Assembly (NCBI GenBank): GCA_030280995.1
Contig: JASXTE010000007.1
Span: forward strand, 6,640,001 to 6,704,000
Origin: Hemileia vastatrix
Lineage: Eukaryota; Basidiomycota; Pucciniomycetes; Pucciniales; Zaghouaniaceae
DNA: 64,000 bases
Direction of reading: 5' to 3'
The notes beneath the pieces were generated by a model that worked only from the letters and a program-made list of their open reading frames with translations, did no database searches and was not told where the DNA came from. Below are positions 1-10,141 of this stretch, one piece after another. Both the position numbers and the translations under genes were made by a program. Positions within the stretch are counted from its first letter, which is position 1. Each line of letters starts with the position of its first letter.

Positions 1-38
1 AAAATAATTATATATTAATATTAATTATTATCATTTTT

Positions 39-532
39 CAGTTGACAATTGTCCTGATTAATTTGAATTTTAATTGTTCCAGTTGACAAACTGTCCTGAC
101 AATAATATATTTTTATTAAATAAAATAATTATTATAATTTTTCAGTTGACATTTGTCCTGATTAATTAATTGTTCCAGTTGACAAATTGTCCTGACAATT
201 ATATTTTTTTCTAATAAATAATTAACATTTCATTACTTCAGTTGACTTTGAGTCCTGGTAATCCAATAAATCTTTTTAAATAATAAAATTCATATTTAAA
301 TTACTTCAGTTGACATTAAGTCCTGGTAATTAATTAATCAGTTAAAATAATTTTTACTAATAAAGATTCATATTTGATTATTTCAGTTGACAATAAATCC
401 TGGTAATAAATTAGTTGATTTAAATCCTGAAAATAAAAATTAATAGAAATTCTAATTTATTTCTACAGTTGATTGCATTATCCTGGTTTTAAATTTTTTT
501 TTATTAATTTTATTTAAGTTGATTTTTATCCT
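39..532 (+). repeat. Ten-copy mini-hairpin array in E1 leader
   Basis: Ten copies of CAGTTGAC-(loop of 4-6)-GTCCTG or close variants start at about 39, 80, 143, 176, 239, 307, 384, 413, 476 and 517, separated by AT-rich spacers. Each can fold as an outer CAG/CTG stem, a TT bulge and an inner GAC/GTC stem. In the copies at 413, 476 and 517 the inner stem is GAT/ATC instead, so both arms changed together; the copy at 384 has one mismatch. No reading frame crosses the array. It sits in the 5' leader, or at the end of an off-window LTR, before a pyrimidine-rich CAG (611-621) that looks like a splice acceptor. Confidence 0.8.
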
Positions 533-632
533 AAAAAGATTTTTTATTTTTATTTTATTTCTGTTAAATAAAAATTAAAAATAAAAGACTAATTAATTTT
601 GTCTCTTTTCCTTCATTTCAGTAGAATCTTAA

Positions 633-1703
633 ATGACTGATCAAAGTGGTTTTACTGCACGTGAAGAAGAACTAGACTTAATTGATTATGATGAGCCTAC
701 TTCTGTAAGTTCTCCTTTAACAAGAAGAATTTCTCAAACTAATAAATCCTTGCCCCAAACAGGATGTGGAAATGGAAGAAGTAGAAATCCTAGTGGACAA
801 TACTCAGGGTCAGAAACCCAGGACAAACCCACCAGAAGAGCTTCCAAGAGGCTTCAAAATAAAAAAGATGCCGTTGTCCCAGCAGATAAAGAATCTGTCA
901 ACCCACATAAAGGAGTTAAAGACAGACAGCTTAAAACTAAAGGTAAGGGTAGATGCCTTGGAAGAATGGGAGAAAAGAAAAAATACTTCTCTCCAAGAGA
1001 AAAGGAAACCTCTTCCTCCCAAGGATCAACAACAATTGGCTCCCCAATCCCAAGAGATGGTAGAAGTGTCCAAGTGGCAGTGGGACTGGCTCAACACACA
1101 GTGGGACTACTTAGCTCAAAATCAGCATCAATTACCTCAGGTAGGTCCATCAAGGCCCACCCAGGAAAACCCCACTCCTCCCCACCCTTATCAAGGAGGC
1201 AAAAGAAGAAGGAAGCCCAATATGGTGATACCCAGCAAACCCTGGTACGTCCCTCTATTGATTCTCAAGTGCCTTTTCTTGTGGCTGACTCTGTTCCTTC
1301 AGGTAAATCTGGAAGGCAAGATGAAACCTTGAGACCTATAGAGGCTGGAAATAGTAGACAGTTATCTCATGTATCCAATCCATTACTTTTAATTGCTACC
1401 TCAATGATTAATCCTGATATGGCTGTGATTGAAGAAACTCTTGACCCTGAGTTCTATGAGAGTCTGGAAAGTTACTCAGTTTCCTTATTGAGAAACACTC
1501 CGGATGTAGCAAGAATTAATGATGAGCACTTGAGAGATATTATTGCCAAGCAAAATCATATAATGAACAATATGCAATTGGCTCAGAGATATAATAGTTT
1601 GTTAACTGATCAGGGTTATCAAGCATTAAAAAATGAAGCACAGAGAGTCTCTGATGAATTGTCTCATTACAAAGCAACCCATGAAAAGAAAATTGCTTTA
1701 TAG
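633..1703 (+). CDS. E1 gag N-terminal region, probably spliced, ends at in-frame TAG
   Basis: ATG at 633 opens a 356-codon frame that ends at TAG 1701-1703. The middle (about 705-1361) reads as Ser/Arg/Lys-rich sequence of doubtful quality, while the +1 frame over 763-1332 reads as a plausible coiled-coil protein (QQIKNLSTHIKELKTDS and onward). Two short introns would join the good parts: 705-762 (GTAAGT...AAACAG, 58 bp, ACTAAT inside) and 1303-1361 (GTAAAT...GACAG, 59 bp); both joins keep frame. The last part (1362-1700) is a second coiled coil that continues in frame past the TAG into the downstream gag. No hydrophobic signal is evident once the doubtful 1230-1302 stretch is set aside. Splicing is inference; an alternative is one unspliced frame with a dual-coding segment. 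Confidence 0.6.
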   Translation: MTDQSGFTAREEELDLIDYDEPTSVSSPLTRRISQTNKSLPQTGCGNGRSRNPSGQYSGSETQDKPTRRASKRLQNKKDAVVPADKESVNPHKGVKDRQLKTKGKGRCLGRMGEKKKYFSPREKETSSSQGSTTIGSPIPRDGRSVQVAVGLAQHTVGLLSSKSASITSGRSIKAHPGKPHSSPPLSRRQKKKEAQYGDTQQTLVRPSIDSQVPFLVADSVPSGKSGRQDETLRPIEAGNSRQLSHVSNPLLLIATSMINPDMAVIEETLDPEFYESLESYSVSLLRNTPDVARINDEHLRDIIAKQNHIMNNMQLAQRYNSLLTDQGYQALKNEAQRVSDELSHYKATHEKKIAL

Positions 1704-4700
1704 CAAAATATAAAAAATGATTTGTCTAAACTAAAAGATACTGTATCTGCCTGTTGCCAGGAGGTAGAGATAGATAAGATAAATCTGAAAAGATTGAGTG
1801 ACCAGTTGTCATCTTTTCAACATAAAAATCAATTATCTTTTGCAACTGTCAATGAAAGTTTATCTAGTCTTCCAAGAATGAAAACAAGACTAACAACCAT
1901 TGAAGAAACATTGAACTCATTGTTAAATGACCAAAAATATTCTGACAATTCTGTGAAGGAACATATAGTGCAGGATTCTCAACCAGTACCTGTGGCTAGT
2001 TCATCTAAAATAAAAATCGATCCAGAAATACCTGTTGATAACACTGAGTTTCCATCAAAAACTGATGATGCACCAGGATCTGCAACAGAAGGATTAAAAA
2101 ATGAGATTTCAGCACAATTAGAGAAATTACAGCTGCTTCTTACTCAGAAACAAGCTAGTACTAAGGAGACTCCTTCAAATCAAAAGAATTGGCCAAAACT
2201 TGACCAGTACCCAACATTTGATGGTGGTTCTTCCTCTGATTGGCAGCAATTTATTTGCAGAATTGATAATTTAAAAAATTCTTACAAACTCCCAGATGAG
2301 GAAATTGTGTCCAAATTAATTTCTTTGTTCACTAATGTTGCCCTGATGTGGTATGAATCTGTTCTCCTGGATGGGAATGACTATTCATGGGAGGATTGGA
2401 AGAAATTAATTAAAACACAATTTAGTGGCTCCAAGTTCAGAATGGCTCAACAAAGGCAGTATGAGGAAACTAGATATAGCTCTTCTACTGATAAACCTAT
2501 TGAGTTTTTAATGAAACTTGTAAAAATCTTAAGGGCAATGGACCCAAATATGGAGTTTGATTTATGGAAGGACAGGATCCTCTATAAATTACCAATGTCT
2601 CTGAGAGACTTGATTGTGGCTAGGACTGAGTTCTCCAAAGAGCCCTCTTCTTTCATTAATACTTGCAATGAGATACTTCTAAACAATAAGTATGATGCAA
2701 GAAGATTCATTCCTAGGACCCCTTTGGAGAAACCCTCCACTTACCAACAAAAACCTCTGGAAAAGGTTGGTAAACCTTCTGCCCCTATTGCACCAAAGAA
2801 GTATGCAACAAACACTTGCTTCAAGTGCAACAAGCCTTGGCAGAAAGGCCATGTTTGTGACAAGAAGATAAATCTTGTGGAACAAACAGAAGAGCATGCT
2901 GATGACACAGTGGCACTGGATGATACATCAAGTGATTGTGCCAGCAATATTTCATATGAATCTCAACAAGAAATCTTGATGCTGGAAGAAGATATTCATT
3001 ATTTAAATACTATTGACATTGATAATAATGATTTATCTACAGTTGAGGATGCTGAGATCATAAAGAACATTGAGGATAACTCAATTGTTATTGCCCCTCT
3101 TAAGGCACCAGTTTTGATTAATGGAACCAGCATTGAAGTTGTTCTGGATTCTGGAGCTGGTGGAAGTGTAGTATCTGAAAGAGCACTTGCCTCAGTAGAT
3201 CAAGACTATAAATCTAAACTGTTGCCTATCATTTCTGAAAATTGGAGAGGGTATGGCTCTGTTTTGTCCCCCATTGGTAAATACAAAGCCACAGTGTTTT
3301 TTAAATATAACCATGGTTTTGTAAGAGCTATTTGTGATTTTGTTGTCATGAAAAATGATAACTTGAGCAATTGGTTTATTGTAGGGAATGATATTTTAAC
3401 CAAGTATGGCATAAAATTGGATCCTTCAAACCAATGTTTCACAATGGGGTTGAATGGGAAGAGAAAATTTAAAATTTCCTCCCCTAAAAAATTATTAAAA
3501 CCAGAATTGAACACATGTAATTCTGTGGCTCAATATAAAGGAAGATCTACAAAGGAAATGCATGCCCTTATGTCTGAAATCGACAATGCCTCTTTTGGAG
3601 AACAACTTTCTGGTGAGGATAAAGATTCCATCATTAACTTGATAAAATCTTTTCCTATGGCCTTTGCTCATGGGTCACATGAACTGGGATTAGTTAAAGA
3701 GGAAATGAAACTTTCATTTTCTTGCCCATTAACTGATATACCACCTAGTTTAAAGAAGAAGCCTTATCCTGCTTCTCCCACAAAGAGAAAAGATATTGAA
3801 GATAATATCTCTACCCTTTTAAAAATGAATATTATTGAAAAGGTAGTTGAAACACCTAAATATTGTGTTATCTCACCTGTCCTAATTTCTTATGAGAAAG
3901 ATAAAGCCAGGTTATGTGGTGATTATAGAGCACTAAATACTTATACTGTTGATGATATCTATCCTTTACCTAGAATCAGCTCTATACATGCTACTTTACA
4001 GGGTGCTAAATATATCAGCTGTTTGGATGGTAATAAGGGATATCACCAGGTACCTGTTGAGAAAAACTCTCAGAACTTTCTGATGATTGCCACTCATATG
4101 GGTATTTATAAGTATATTAGGATGCCATTTGGCCCTAAAAATGCCCCTTCTGTTTTCCAAAAAGTAATGGATAACACATTCCATCAAGAGATAATTGAAG
4201 GTTGGCTGATGGTTTATATTGATGATATCATTATATTCTCAAAAACATTTGAGGACCATCTTAAACACCTGTGTAAAGTATTCCAGAAAATGGACGAAAT
4301 AAATATGACACTTGCTTTGAAGAAATGTAAATTTGGTTTCCATTCTTTAAAAGTTCTTGGTCATGTTGTTTCAGGCTTACAGATATGTGTTGACCAGAAC
4401 AAAGTGGCAGCCATACAACAGGTGAAAGCTCCTACAACAGTAAGAGAGCTCCAAAGTTTTTTGGGAATGTGTGGATACTATAGACAGTATATTAAAAATT
4501 ACCAAGTCATAGCTTTACCCCTTACCCAATTAACAAGAAAGGATGTTGCTTTTGTCTGGAATAGTGAAAGACAAAGAGCCTTTGACACTATGAAACACTG
4601 TTTGATGTCAGCACCAATTCTTGCTTTACCTGACTTTGATCAACCATTTGTTTTGTACACTGATGCCAGTTTCATTGGTCTTGGTGCTTCCCTCCATCAA

Positions 4701-6656
4701 AAACAAGTGATAAATGATAAAGTTTCAGAAGTAGTAATTTGTTATATTTCAAGAACCTTGAGAAATAGTGAATTGAAATATGGTGCTACTCAATTAGAGT
4801 GTTTAGCTGTAGTATGGGCTCTAGAAAAGCTTCATTATTACCTAGATGACCAGAAATTTGAACTTGTCACTGACTGCAGTGCAGTTAAATCCCTTTTAAA
4901 CTTGAAAACACCTAATAGACATATGTTTAGATGGCAGCTGGCTGTTCAAGAGTACAGAGGGAGAATGACAATTATTCACAGAGCTGGTATTGGTCACTCA
5001 AATGTGGATATGTTATCAAGGTTACCCTTACCAAATGATGACTCAAATCCTGCATATGATCCTGAGGATGAAATTATCCATATCCATGGGATATATGTGG
5101 TTGATATGGAGGAAGAGCTATTACAGCTTATTCTGGAATCATATGATAAGTACACTGACTTGAAAAAGTTATGCACCATATTAAATGATCCAAAGAATGC
5201 TTCAATACAAGCATTAATTAAAACCCTTCCACCAAAGTACCAAAAAGGTTTGGAAAAAGGAAAATTTTCAATTGATGAAGGATATCTATATTATAGAAGA
5301 AAGTTGAGTAATGTTATTGTTATTCCTCCTTCTATGAAAGAAATCATCTTGAAAATTTGTCATGATGACATATTAGCTGGAAATTTTGATCTTGACAAAA
5401 CAATGATCAGAATTAAGAACACTGCTTGGTGGGCTAATATGTCTGAAGACACAAAATTATATGTTGAATCCTGTGATTCATGCCAAAAATCAAAAAGATT
5501 AACTGGTAAAAGAGCAGGATTAATGCAACATATTGAACCTCCTGATGCCACATGGAAAATAATAAACATGGATTTTGTAACAGGATTACCTATTGCTGGT
5601 AAAGACAGTTATAACTCTTGTTGGGTTATTGTGGACAGATTCACAAAAATGTGTAAATTTATCCCTACCCACAAGGATGTTTCCACTAAAGAATTAGCTT
5701 TCTTATGGTGGTCTCATATGTTTAATACTGCTGGTTTTCCTAAAGCCATAATCTCTGACAGAGACCCTAAATTTACTTCTGAATTTTGGATGTCTCTGAT
5801 GGATGTTTGTGGTTGTGATCTGAAACTTTCTACTGCCCATCACCCTCAGACTGATGGTTTAGCTAAAAAAATGATTCAGACTTTAGAGGAAATGATAAGA
5901 AGATATTGTGCCTTTGGCCTTGAGTATAAAGATAATGACAGATTCACTCATGATTGGGTTACCTTACTTCCTGGGTTAGAATTTGCTTATAATAGCACTG
6001 TTCATTCTGTTACTCAAAGGAAGCCTTTTGAGCTCTGGCTTGGATATGTTCCTAATACTCCTGCCCAAATTCTCAATAACAAAATACCTAAATTGGATAT
6101 ACATCCTGGTGTAAAATCTTTTCTTCAAATGCAACAACTATGCAGAAATCATGCTCAAAAATGTATTGAAAAATCATTTGAATATGAGAAGAAAAGATGG
6201 GACAAATCCCATAAAGAATACACTTTTAAAAAGGGTGATGAAGTGTTGATTTCTACAGTCCACTTCAACTTACAAGGTAATAACAAATTAAAAGATCCAT
6301 TTGTTGGTCCTTTTGTTGTCAGAAGAATGATTGGAGATAATGCAGTTGAAGTTATTCTGTATTCCCCATATGACAGAAAACATCCTGTTTTTCCAATATC
6401 TCTTTTGAAACCTTACACATCCAATAGTGATTTATTTCCAAGAAGGAGGGGTAGACCAAAGAAAACCCCAAATGAAATCACTGAGACAGCAGAAATTGAA
6501 AAAATATTAAATGACAGAATAGTCACTGCTGAGAAAGGTACAGAATACTTATTGAGATTCAAGAATAAATCATCTGAATATGATTCTTGGATACCTGGGA
6601 AGGAGATATCTAATCTTCCTACTCTACTAAAAAAGTATAAGAAGAAAAAATCATAG
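1704..6656 (+). CDS. E1 Gag-Pol polyprotein (gag, protease, RT, RNase H, integrase, AT-hook, chromodomain)
   Basis: An open frame of about 1650 codons continues in the phase of the upstream gag region after TAG 1701-1703. In order it shows a coiled coil (1722-1950), the retrotransposon gag core (about 2190-2720), CFKCNKPWQKGHVC as a knuckle-like motif, protease DSGAGGS (about 3149), RT with CLDGNKGYHQ and YIDDIIIF (4219), RNase H (TDAS 4657), an integrase zinc region (about 5360-5490), the integrase core, an AT-hook RRRGRPKK (about 6441) and a chromodomain. The integrase core has its two aspartates (MDF, SDRD), but the third acidic residue, 35 residues on, is Lys (GLAKKM, about 5863). The second His of the zinc region is Asn. 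Both changes predict a dead integrase. The TAG is probably a CAG-to-TAG nonsense change; readthrough (TAG CAA context) is possible. Confidence 0.85.
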   Translation, partial: QNIKNDLSKLKDTVSACCQEVEIDKINLKRLSDQLSSFQHKNQLSFATVNESLSSLPRMKTRLTTIEETLNSLLNDQKYSDNSVKEHIVQDSQPVPVASSSKIKIDPEIPVDNTEFPSKTDDAPGSATEGLKNEISAQLEKLQLLLTQKQASTKETPSNQKNWPKLDQYPTFDGGSSSDWQQFICRIDNLKNSYKLPDEEIVSKLISLFTNVALMWYESVLLDGNDYSWEDWKKLIKTQFSGSKFRMAQQRQYEETRYSSSTDKPIEFLMKLVKILRAMDPNMEFDLWKDRILYKLPMSLRDLIVARTEFSKEPSSFINTCNEILLNNKYDARRFIPRTPLEKPSTYQQKPLEKVGKPSAPIAPKKYATNTCFKCNKPWQKGHVCDKKINLVEQTEEHADDTVALDDTSSDCASNISYESQQEILMLEEDIHYLNTIDIDNNDLSTVEDAEIIKNIEDNSIVIAPLKAPVLINGTSIEVVLDSGAGGSVVSERALASVDQDYKSKLLPIISENWRGYGSVLSPIGKYKATVFFKYNHGFVRAICDFVVMKNDNLSNWFIVGNDILTKYGIKLDPSNQCFTMGLNGKRKFKISSPKKLLKPELNTCNSVAQYKGRSTKEMHALMSEIDNASFGEQLSGEDKDSIINLIKSFPMAFAHGSHELGLVKEEMKLSFSCPLTDIPPSLKKKPYPASPTKRKDIEDNISTLLKMNIIEKVVETPKYCVISPVLISYEKDKARLCGDYRALNTYTVDDIYPLPRISSIHATLQGAKYISCLDGNKGYHQVPVEKNSQNFLMIATHMGIYKYIRMPFGPKNAPSVFQKVMDNTFHQEIIEGWLMVYIDDIIIFSKTFEDHLKHLCKVFQKMDEINMTLALKKCKFGFHSLKVLGHVVSGLQICVDQNKVAAIQQVKAPTTVRELQSFLGMCGYYRQYIKNYQVIALPLTQLTRKDVAFVWNSERQRAFDTMKHCLMSAPILALPDFDQPFVLYTDASFIGLGASLHQKQVINDKVSEVVICYISRTLRNSELKYGATQLECLAVVWALEKLHYYLDDQKFELVTDCSAVKSLLNLKTPNRHMFRWQLAVQEYRGRMTIIHRAGIGHSNVDMLSRLPLPNDDSNPAYDPEDEIIHIHGIYVVDMEEELLQLILESYDKYTDLKKLCTILNDPKNASIQALIKTLPPKYQKGLEKGKFSIDEGYLYYRRKLSNVIVIPPSMKEIILKICHDDILAGNFDLDKTMIRIKNTAWWANMSEDTKLYVESCDSCQKSKRLTGKRAGLMQHIEPPDATWKIINMDFVTGLPIAGKDSYNSCWVIVDRFTKMCKFIPTHKDVSTKELAFLWWSHMFNTAGFPKAIISDRDPKFTSEFWMSLMDVCGCDLKLSTAHHPQTDGLAKKMIQTLEEMIRRYCAFGLEYKDNDRFTHDWVTLLPGLEFAYNSTVHSVTQRKPFELWLGYVPNTPAQILNNKIPKLDIHPGVKSFLQMQQLCRNHAQKCIEKSFEYEKKRWDKSHKEYTFKKGDEVLISTVHFNLQGNNKLKDPFVGPFVVRRMIGDNAVEVILYSPYDRKHPVFPISLLKPYTSNSDLFPRRRGRPKKTPNEITETAEIEKILNDRIVTAEKGTEYLLRFKNKSSEYDSWIPGKEISNLPTLLKKYKKKKS

Positions 6657-6678
6657 CATTTTTTTTATTATTTTTTTT

Positions 6679-6690
6679 AGAGTAAGGGAG
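6679..6690 (+). promoter_or_regulatory. E1 polypurine tract
   Basis: AGAGTAAGGGAG lies directly before the TGTCAGCC that opens the 3' LTR, the position used for plus-strand priming in LTR elements. Called from position and composition only. Confidence 0.6.
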
Positions 6691-7510
6691 TGTCAGCCAG
6701 GCTACTAGACTTACCCAGTGAAATAAGTAATTATTTACTGGATGAAGCCGCACCTTATCATCTTTAATTATTATTTAATTATCATTTAGTTACATTAACA
6801 TTAGTTATAAATTAACTAGTTACAGAATGTTAAAATTAAATTAATTAATTAAATAAATAAGTAAAATTATAATTATAATTTTGTCCCTTATATTTTCTCT
6901 AACACCGTGCTCAATTGACAGGTTGGGAAAAATAAAACTTTATATTTAAAAAATAAAATACAAAGATAAAATAAGATTTAAATATTCAAATAATATTAAA
7001 TATATACAAATAAATCAAATTTCTTATTTGGAATTGACATTTACAGTAAATATTAAAAATATTGATGTATTTCTGACATACTCTGTAAATACATCTTTTT
7101 TGACGCCTTCTTTTTGGAATAACTTTATTATTTGAAATACTCTTTCTGGAATGTTCTTCTTCTCTCTTTTTCCCTACTGTTTTTAGAATTTGATTTCCGT
7201 GCTTTGTCTCTCCTTTGCCTATAAAAGGCCTCTCTTTTGTTGTCTTTTGATCATTCTATCTTACCAAACCATTTTATTACAACAATAACCAAATAAACAC
7301 TTATTCTTATATTCTATATCATTAGTACTTACAATAGCGTAATTCTAATTTATAAATTATATTAATATTTTAATCCTACCTCTTTTAATGAGTAAAACAT
7401 TCATCTTTGAATTAAGAAATACGTACAAAGTTGTTGAAAATCCATTTAAGCCTTGTAAATCCTCGTAGAACTACGTACCAAATCTTCTAGACTAAAAGTG
7501 TACCTTGACA
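6691..7510 (+). repeat. E1 3' LTR (right end uncertain)
   Basis: It starts TGTCAGCCAGGCTAC directly after the purine tract. A TATA-like box (CTATAAAAGG, about 7219) lies inside, as expected of an LTR promoter. The end at 7510 is chosen because TTGACA there mirrors TGTCA; a CTGACA at 7073-7078 is an alternative but would exclude the TATA box. A block beginning with the same TGTCAGCCAGGCT is found in reverse at 9392. Confidence 0.5.
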
Positions 7511-7908
7511 CAATTTCTATTTCATCCACTTGCATGTTATCCATTTTTTCTGCCAAATTGTTGGACATACTAGTGTGAAGATTTATAATTTACTTTTTAT
7601 TTTATAAAAAAAATAATAAAATTTAGTCAATAATTGCTCCAAAAATAAAAATAAAATTAATTAATTAAATTATAGAAAAAATAATTTTCAATATAAAGTA
7701 ATAATTAAAAAAAATTAATTTTTTAAAAAAATGGATTGCAAGGTTAAATTGGGAATAACAATCAAGTTAATTCAACCAATTAATTACCAATATTAAATAT
7801 GGCAATATATTTGGGACTATGCACAATGTACTTTTAAGTCAACCAAAATTAACAATAATTAATAATAAAAAAAATTAAATTAATAATTCAATTTGTATTA
7901 ATAAAAAA
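7511..7908. other. AT-rich spacer without recognisable feature
   Basis: About 400 bp of A/T-rich sequence between the guessed end of the E1 LTR and the next TGTCA. No frame, repeat or RNA gene was recognised. Confidence 0.5.
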
Positions 7909-9392
7909 TGTCAATTCTTCTAGGACTAAGAGGATTTAACACTCTATAATGGTCAACTAGGAAAAAAAATTTTTTTTAAATTGAACACTTACACTCAGTG
8001 AATCAGCAATTAAGCCACAATCACTGTTATTGCAATAAAAATATAGTAATATGAGTGAGAGGCGCAAAGGTGAACTTACTATAGTGATTGAAAAATCACT
8101 TCAAAATAATATAAAAATTAATATTATATAAACCTAAGATGTCGAACCCAAGTTTGAAACACAGTCCCGGAAAAAGTTTCGTTTTTCTAGGTGGTCCGTG
8201 CATTTTGTCGTTCGTCGCCAGGCTCGATTGTCGTCGTCGTTTGGAAAGGTCCCCAGTTGTCGGTCAGTCGTCTAGAAGAGGTAAGGAAAATAGGAGAAAA
8301 GGAGGAGAGAAGGAGGAAGACAAGGGAAAATAAAGAAATAAATCAAAATAATATATATTTAACTTATTTGAGAGGGAAACAATGGTGAGCAACTTTGAGA
8401 GGTGACAAAAACTTAGATTTTATTAACAATAATATTTTTAAATGTAAGGGTTCTGCACGGCAAACAATTTTAATTACTATCAGACTTAAAGCAACCTTTA
8501 ATTTGTTATATAGACTTTTAATTAGATTTGTATTACTAATAAAAAAATTATAAACGAAATAAAATAGTTATTTAATTTGTTGAGTGTGTAATAAGTGATG
8601 AGGCTACAGGGGATTATCCAAGGCCCTTTTATAGGCAATGGGTCCTCTGAAGCGCTACTATATTTGTAAATACAATGATTAGAATAGAATAAAACAAATA
8701 TATCAAAGAGTAAATGAAACATAACAATATAGAGAAAAACATGAAACAATTAATTAAAACCCCAATTAAGAATCCAATTTTCCCGTCATTAATTCCCAAA
8801 TCAGTAAGTGAAAATAGTGAATAACTAAACAAGATTGGAACATAGGAACTATGAGAAAAATAATTCCAAACAGATGGTACAGTCTGATTAAAGGATATTT
8901 TAAGTGAAACAAAAATACTTTGACGCAACAAAACATGTAATTAATCTCAATTCAGTCTAAATTAATTTATTTGTTTTTTATAACACAATTAAGGGTCAAA
9001 AGAAGCGTCATTAATTATTTTTTAGTATCATATGAGAGGTATTATTTAATATATAAATTTAAGTAATTAATTTAAATATATTATAATTCAATTTTACACT
9101 TATAATTATAATATATGTTTTTCAATTAAATAAATATAAATTTATAATTATTAAATACATAAAAATGCGCCATTATTTGTAGAATATATTATATTATGTT
9201 CAATTTAACTGTATATAAAAATATATATAACCAATAAATTTAATGTAACACTTGTATATAATAAAATACTTATATAATTTCATTATGCAATAAAATATTA
9301 AGTTATATTCATTAAATACAATTCTTACCCACTCTTTAAGGTTTTATAAGTTATATATCATTTACTGGACTCCTGGAATAGCCTGGCTGACA
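7909..9392 (-). repeat. Reverse-oriented LTR-like block (limits uncertain)
   Basis: Read on the minus strand from 9392 it begins TGTCAGCCAGGCTATTCCAG, nearly the start of the E1 3' LTR. Further in, a TATA box (minus, 8633-8627) sits within a stretch (about 8655-8600) that closely matches 33505-33555 in the E4 5' region (CTTCAGAGGA ... CCTATAAAA ... TTGGATAATSCCCT). It is therefore an LTR of this wider group. The distal end is unclear: TGTCAATTC at 7909 is only a candidate, and no target duplication was found. It directly abuts the E2 3' region, so it could be the E2 3' LTR or a separate solo LTR. Short frames inside (8139-8388, 8522-8931) look random. Confidence 0.45.
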
Positions 9393-9411
9393 CGTACCCT
9401 CGACATAATAC

Positions 9412-9849
9412 CCACATAAAAGTGCAACTTGATGTGGTTACACTTTTTTGAGAAATTGAAAATACAAAATTAATAAATGAAAGTTTAGGAAAATAAAATT
9501 TTATGATAATTATAACTGGGTGGGCTCCCTCCAATTTGTAAAAATGATTAGAGACCACCAGTAAGAATCACCCTTAACAATATTTTATATTGTTATAGAA
9601 ATTAAAATGAAAGAAAAACATATTTCATTATATAAAAATCTAACATAGAAGATATAACAAAATAAAAAATAAAAAAGAATCTTGAATCCGGCAGTGGGAG
9701 CATTTTCTCTTTGTATGTTCAAGTTTATAGTCTTAGCAGACTTGTTATAGATCAAAAATAAAGCCAGGATTCAACTAGAAACAGGAAAAAATTGGTAACA
9801 AACATTGTGGGGTAATTGTGTATGGAGAAGCCAGCCCATCAATTACCCC
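9412..9849 (-). ncRNA. E2 3' region with three conserved hairpins
   Basis: Downstream of pol, three inverted repeats are shared with E5 and E4. The first, at 9412-9437, has CCACAT/ATGTGG arms with an AAGT-TGC-ACTT top. The second, at 9516-9562, pairs ACTGGTGGTCTC with a GGAGC-CCACCCAGT arm. The third, at 9809-9849, has GGGGTAATTG and CAATTACCCC arms and a loop containing GGGCTGGCT (minus sense). A single copy of the GTC-N6-GAC mini-hairpin lies at 9722-9741. They are elements of the retrotransposon RNA rather than independent genes. Function unknown; position suggests RNA export, stability, packaging or 3'-end formation. Confidence 0.6.
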
Positions 9850-10141
9850 CCACTTGCCAATATTTAATTCAGAAGGTTCCCAAGTGAACACTTCTACCAA
9901 TAAAAAAATTTTATCAATCCAAACTATATCTTCCCCATAATTTTTGTCACTTTTAAGAGTTTTAAGAATTTTCAAAGAAATGTCTTCATAAATGTCGTAA
10001 ATTGTTTTAACGGTTTTGTCTCCCATACCATAGTAAAACAACAGTAATATTTTTAATAAGAAAGTAGTTTATCCTCATTCCAAAGTTAAACTTTGACAAA
10101 ATTTTATTTAATTGATTATGTAGTTTATCTTTGTTTCATAG

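Larger units (their letters stand above)
1..7510 (+). mobile_element. E1: Ty3/Gypsy chromodomain retrotransposon, 5' end outside window
   Basis: The leader (1-632), a gag N-terminal region (633-1703), a long gag-pol frame (1704-6656), a purine-rich tract (6679-6690) and a 3' LTR beginning TGTCAG at 6691 lie in the order expected for a Ty3/Gypsy element. The domain order PR-RT-RNH-IN-chromodomain identifies the Gypsy superfamily. The 5' LTR is not in the window, so element length, LTR divergence and target duplication cannot be read. The right limit (7510, ending TTGACA) is a guess from the TG...CA rule. Confidence 0.8.

Noticed and set aside
766..1332. Separate 188-codon overlapping gene in E1
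   Set aside because: Better explained as exon 2 of the gag N-terminus; it has no ATG of its own at the start, and the first codon counted is GTG.
8139..8931. Short frames on both strands
   Set aside because: They overlap each other, lie within an LTR-like block and show no domain or codon signal.
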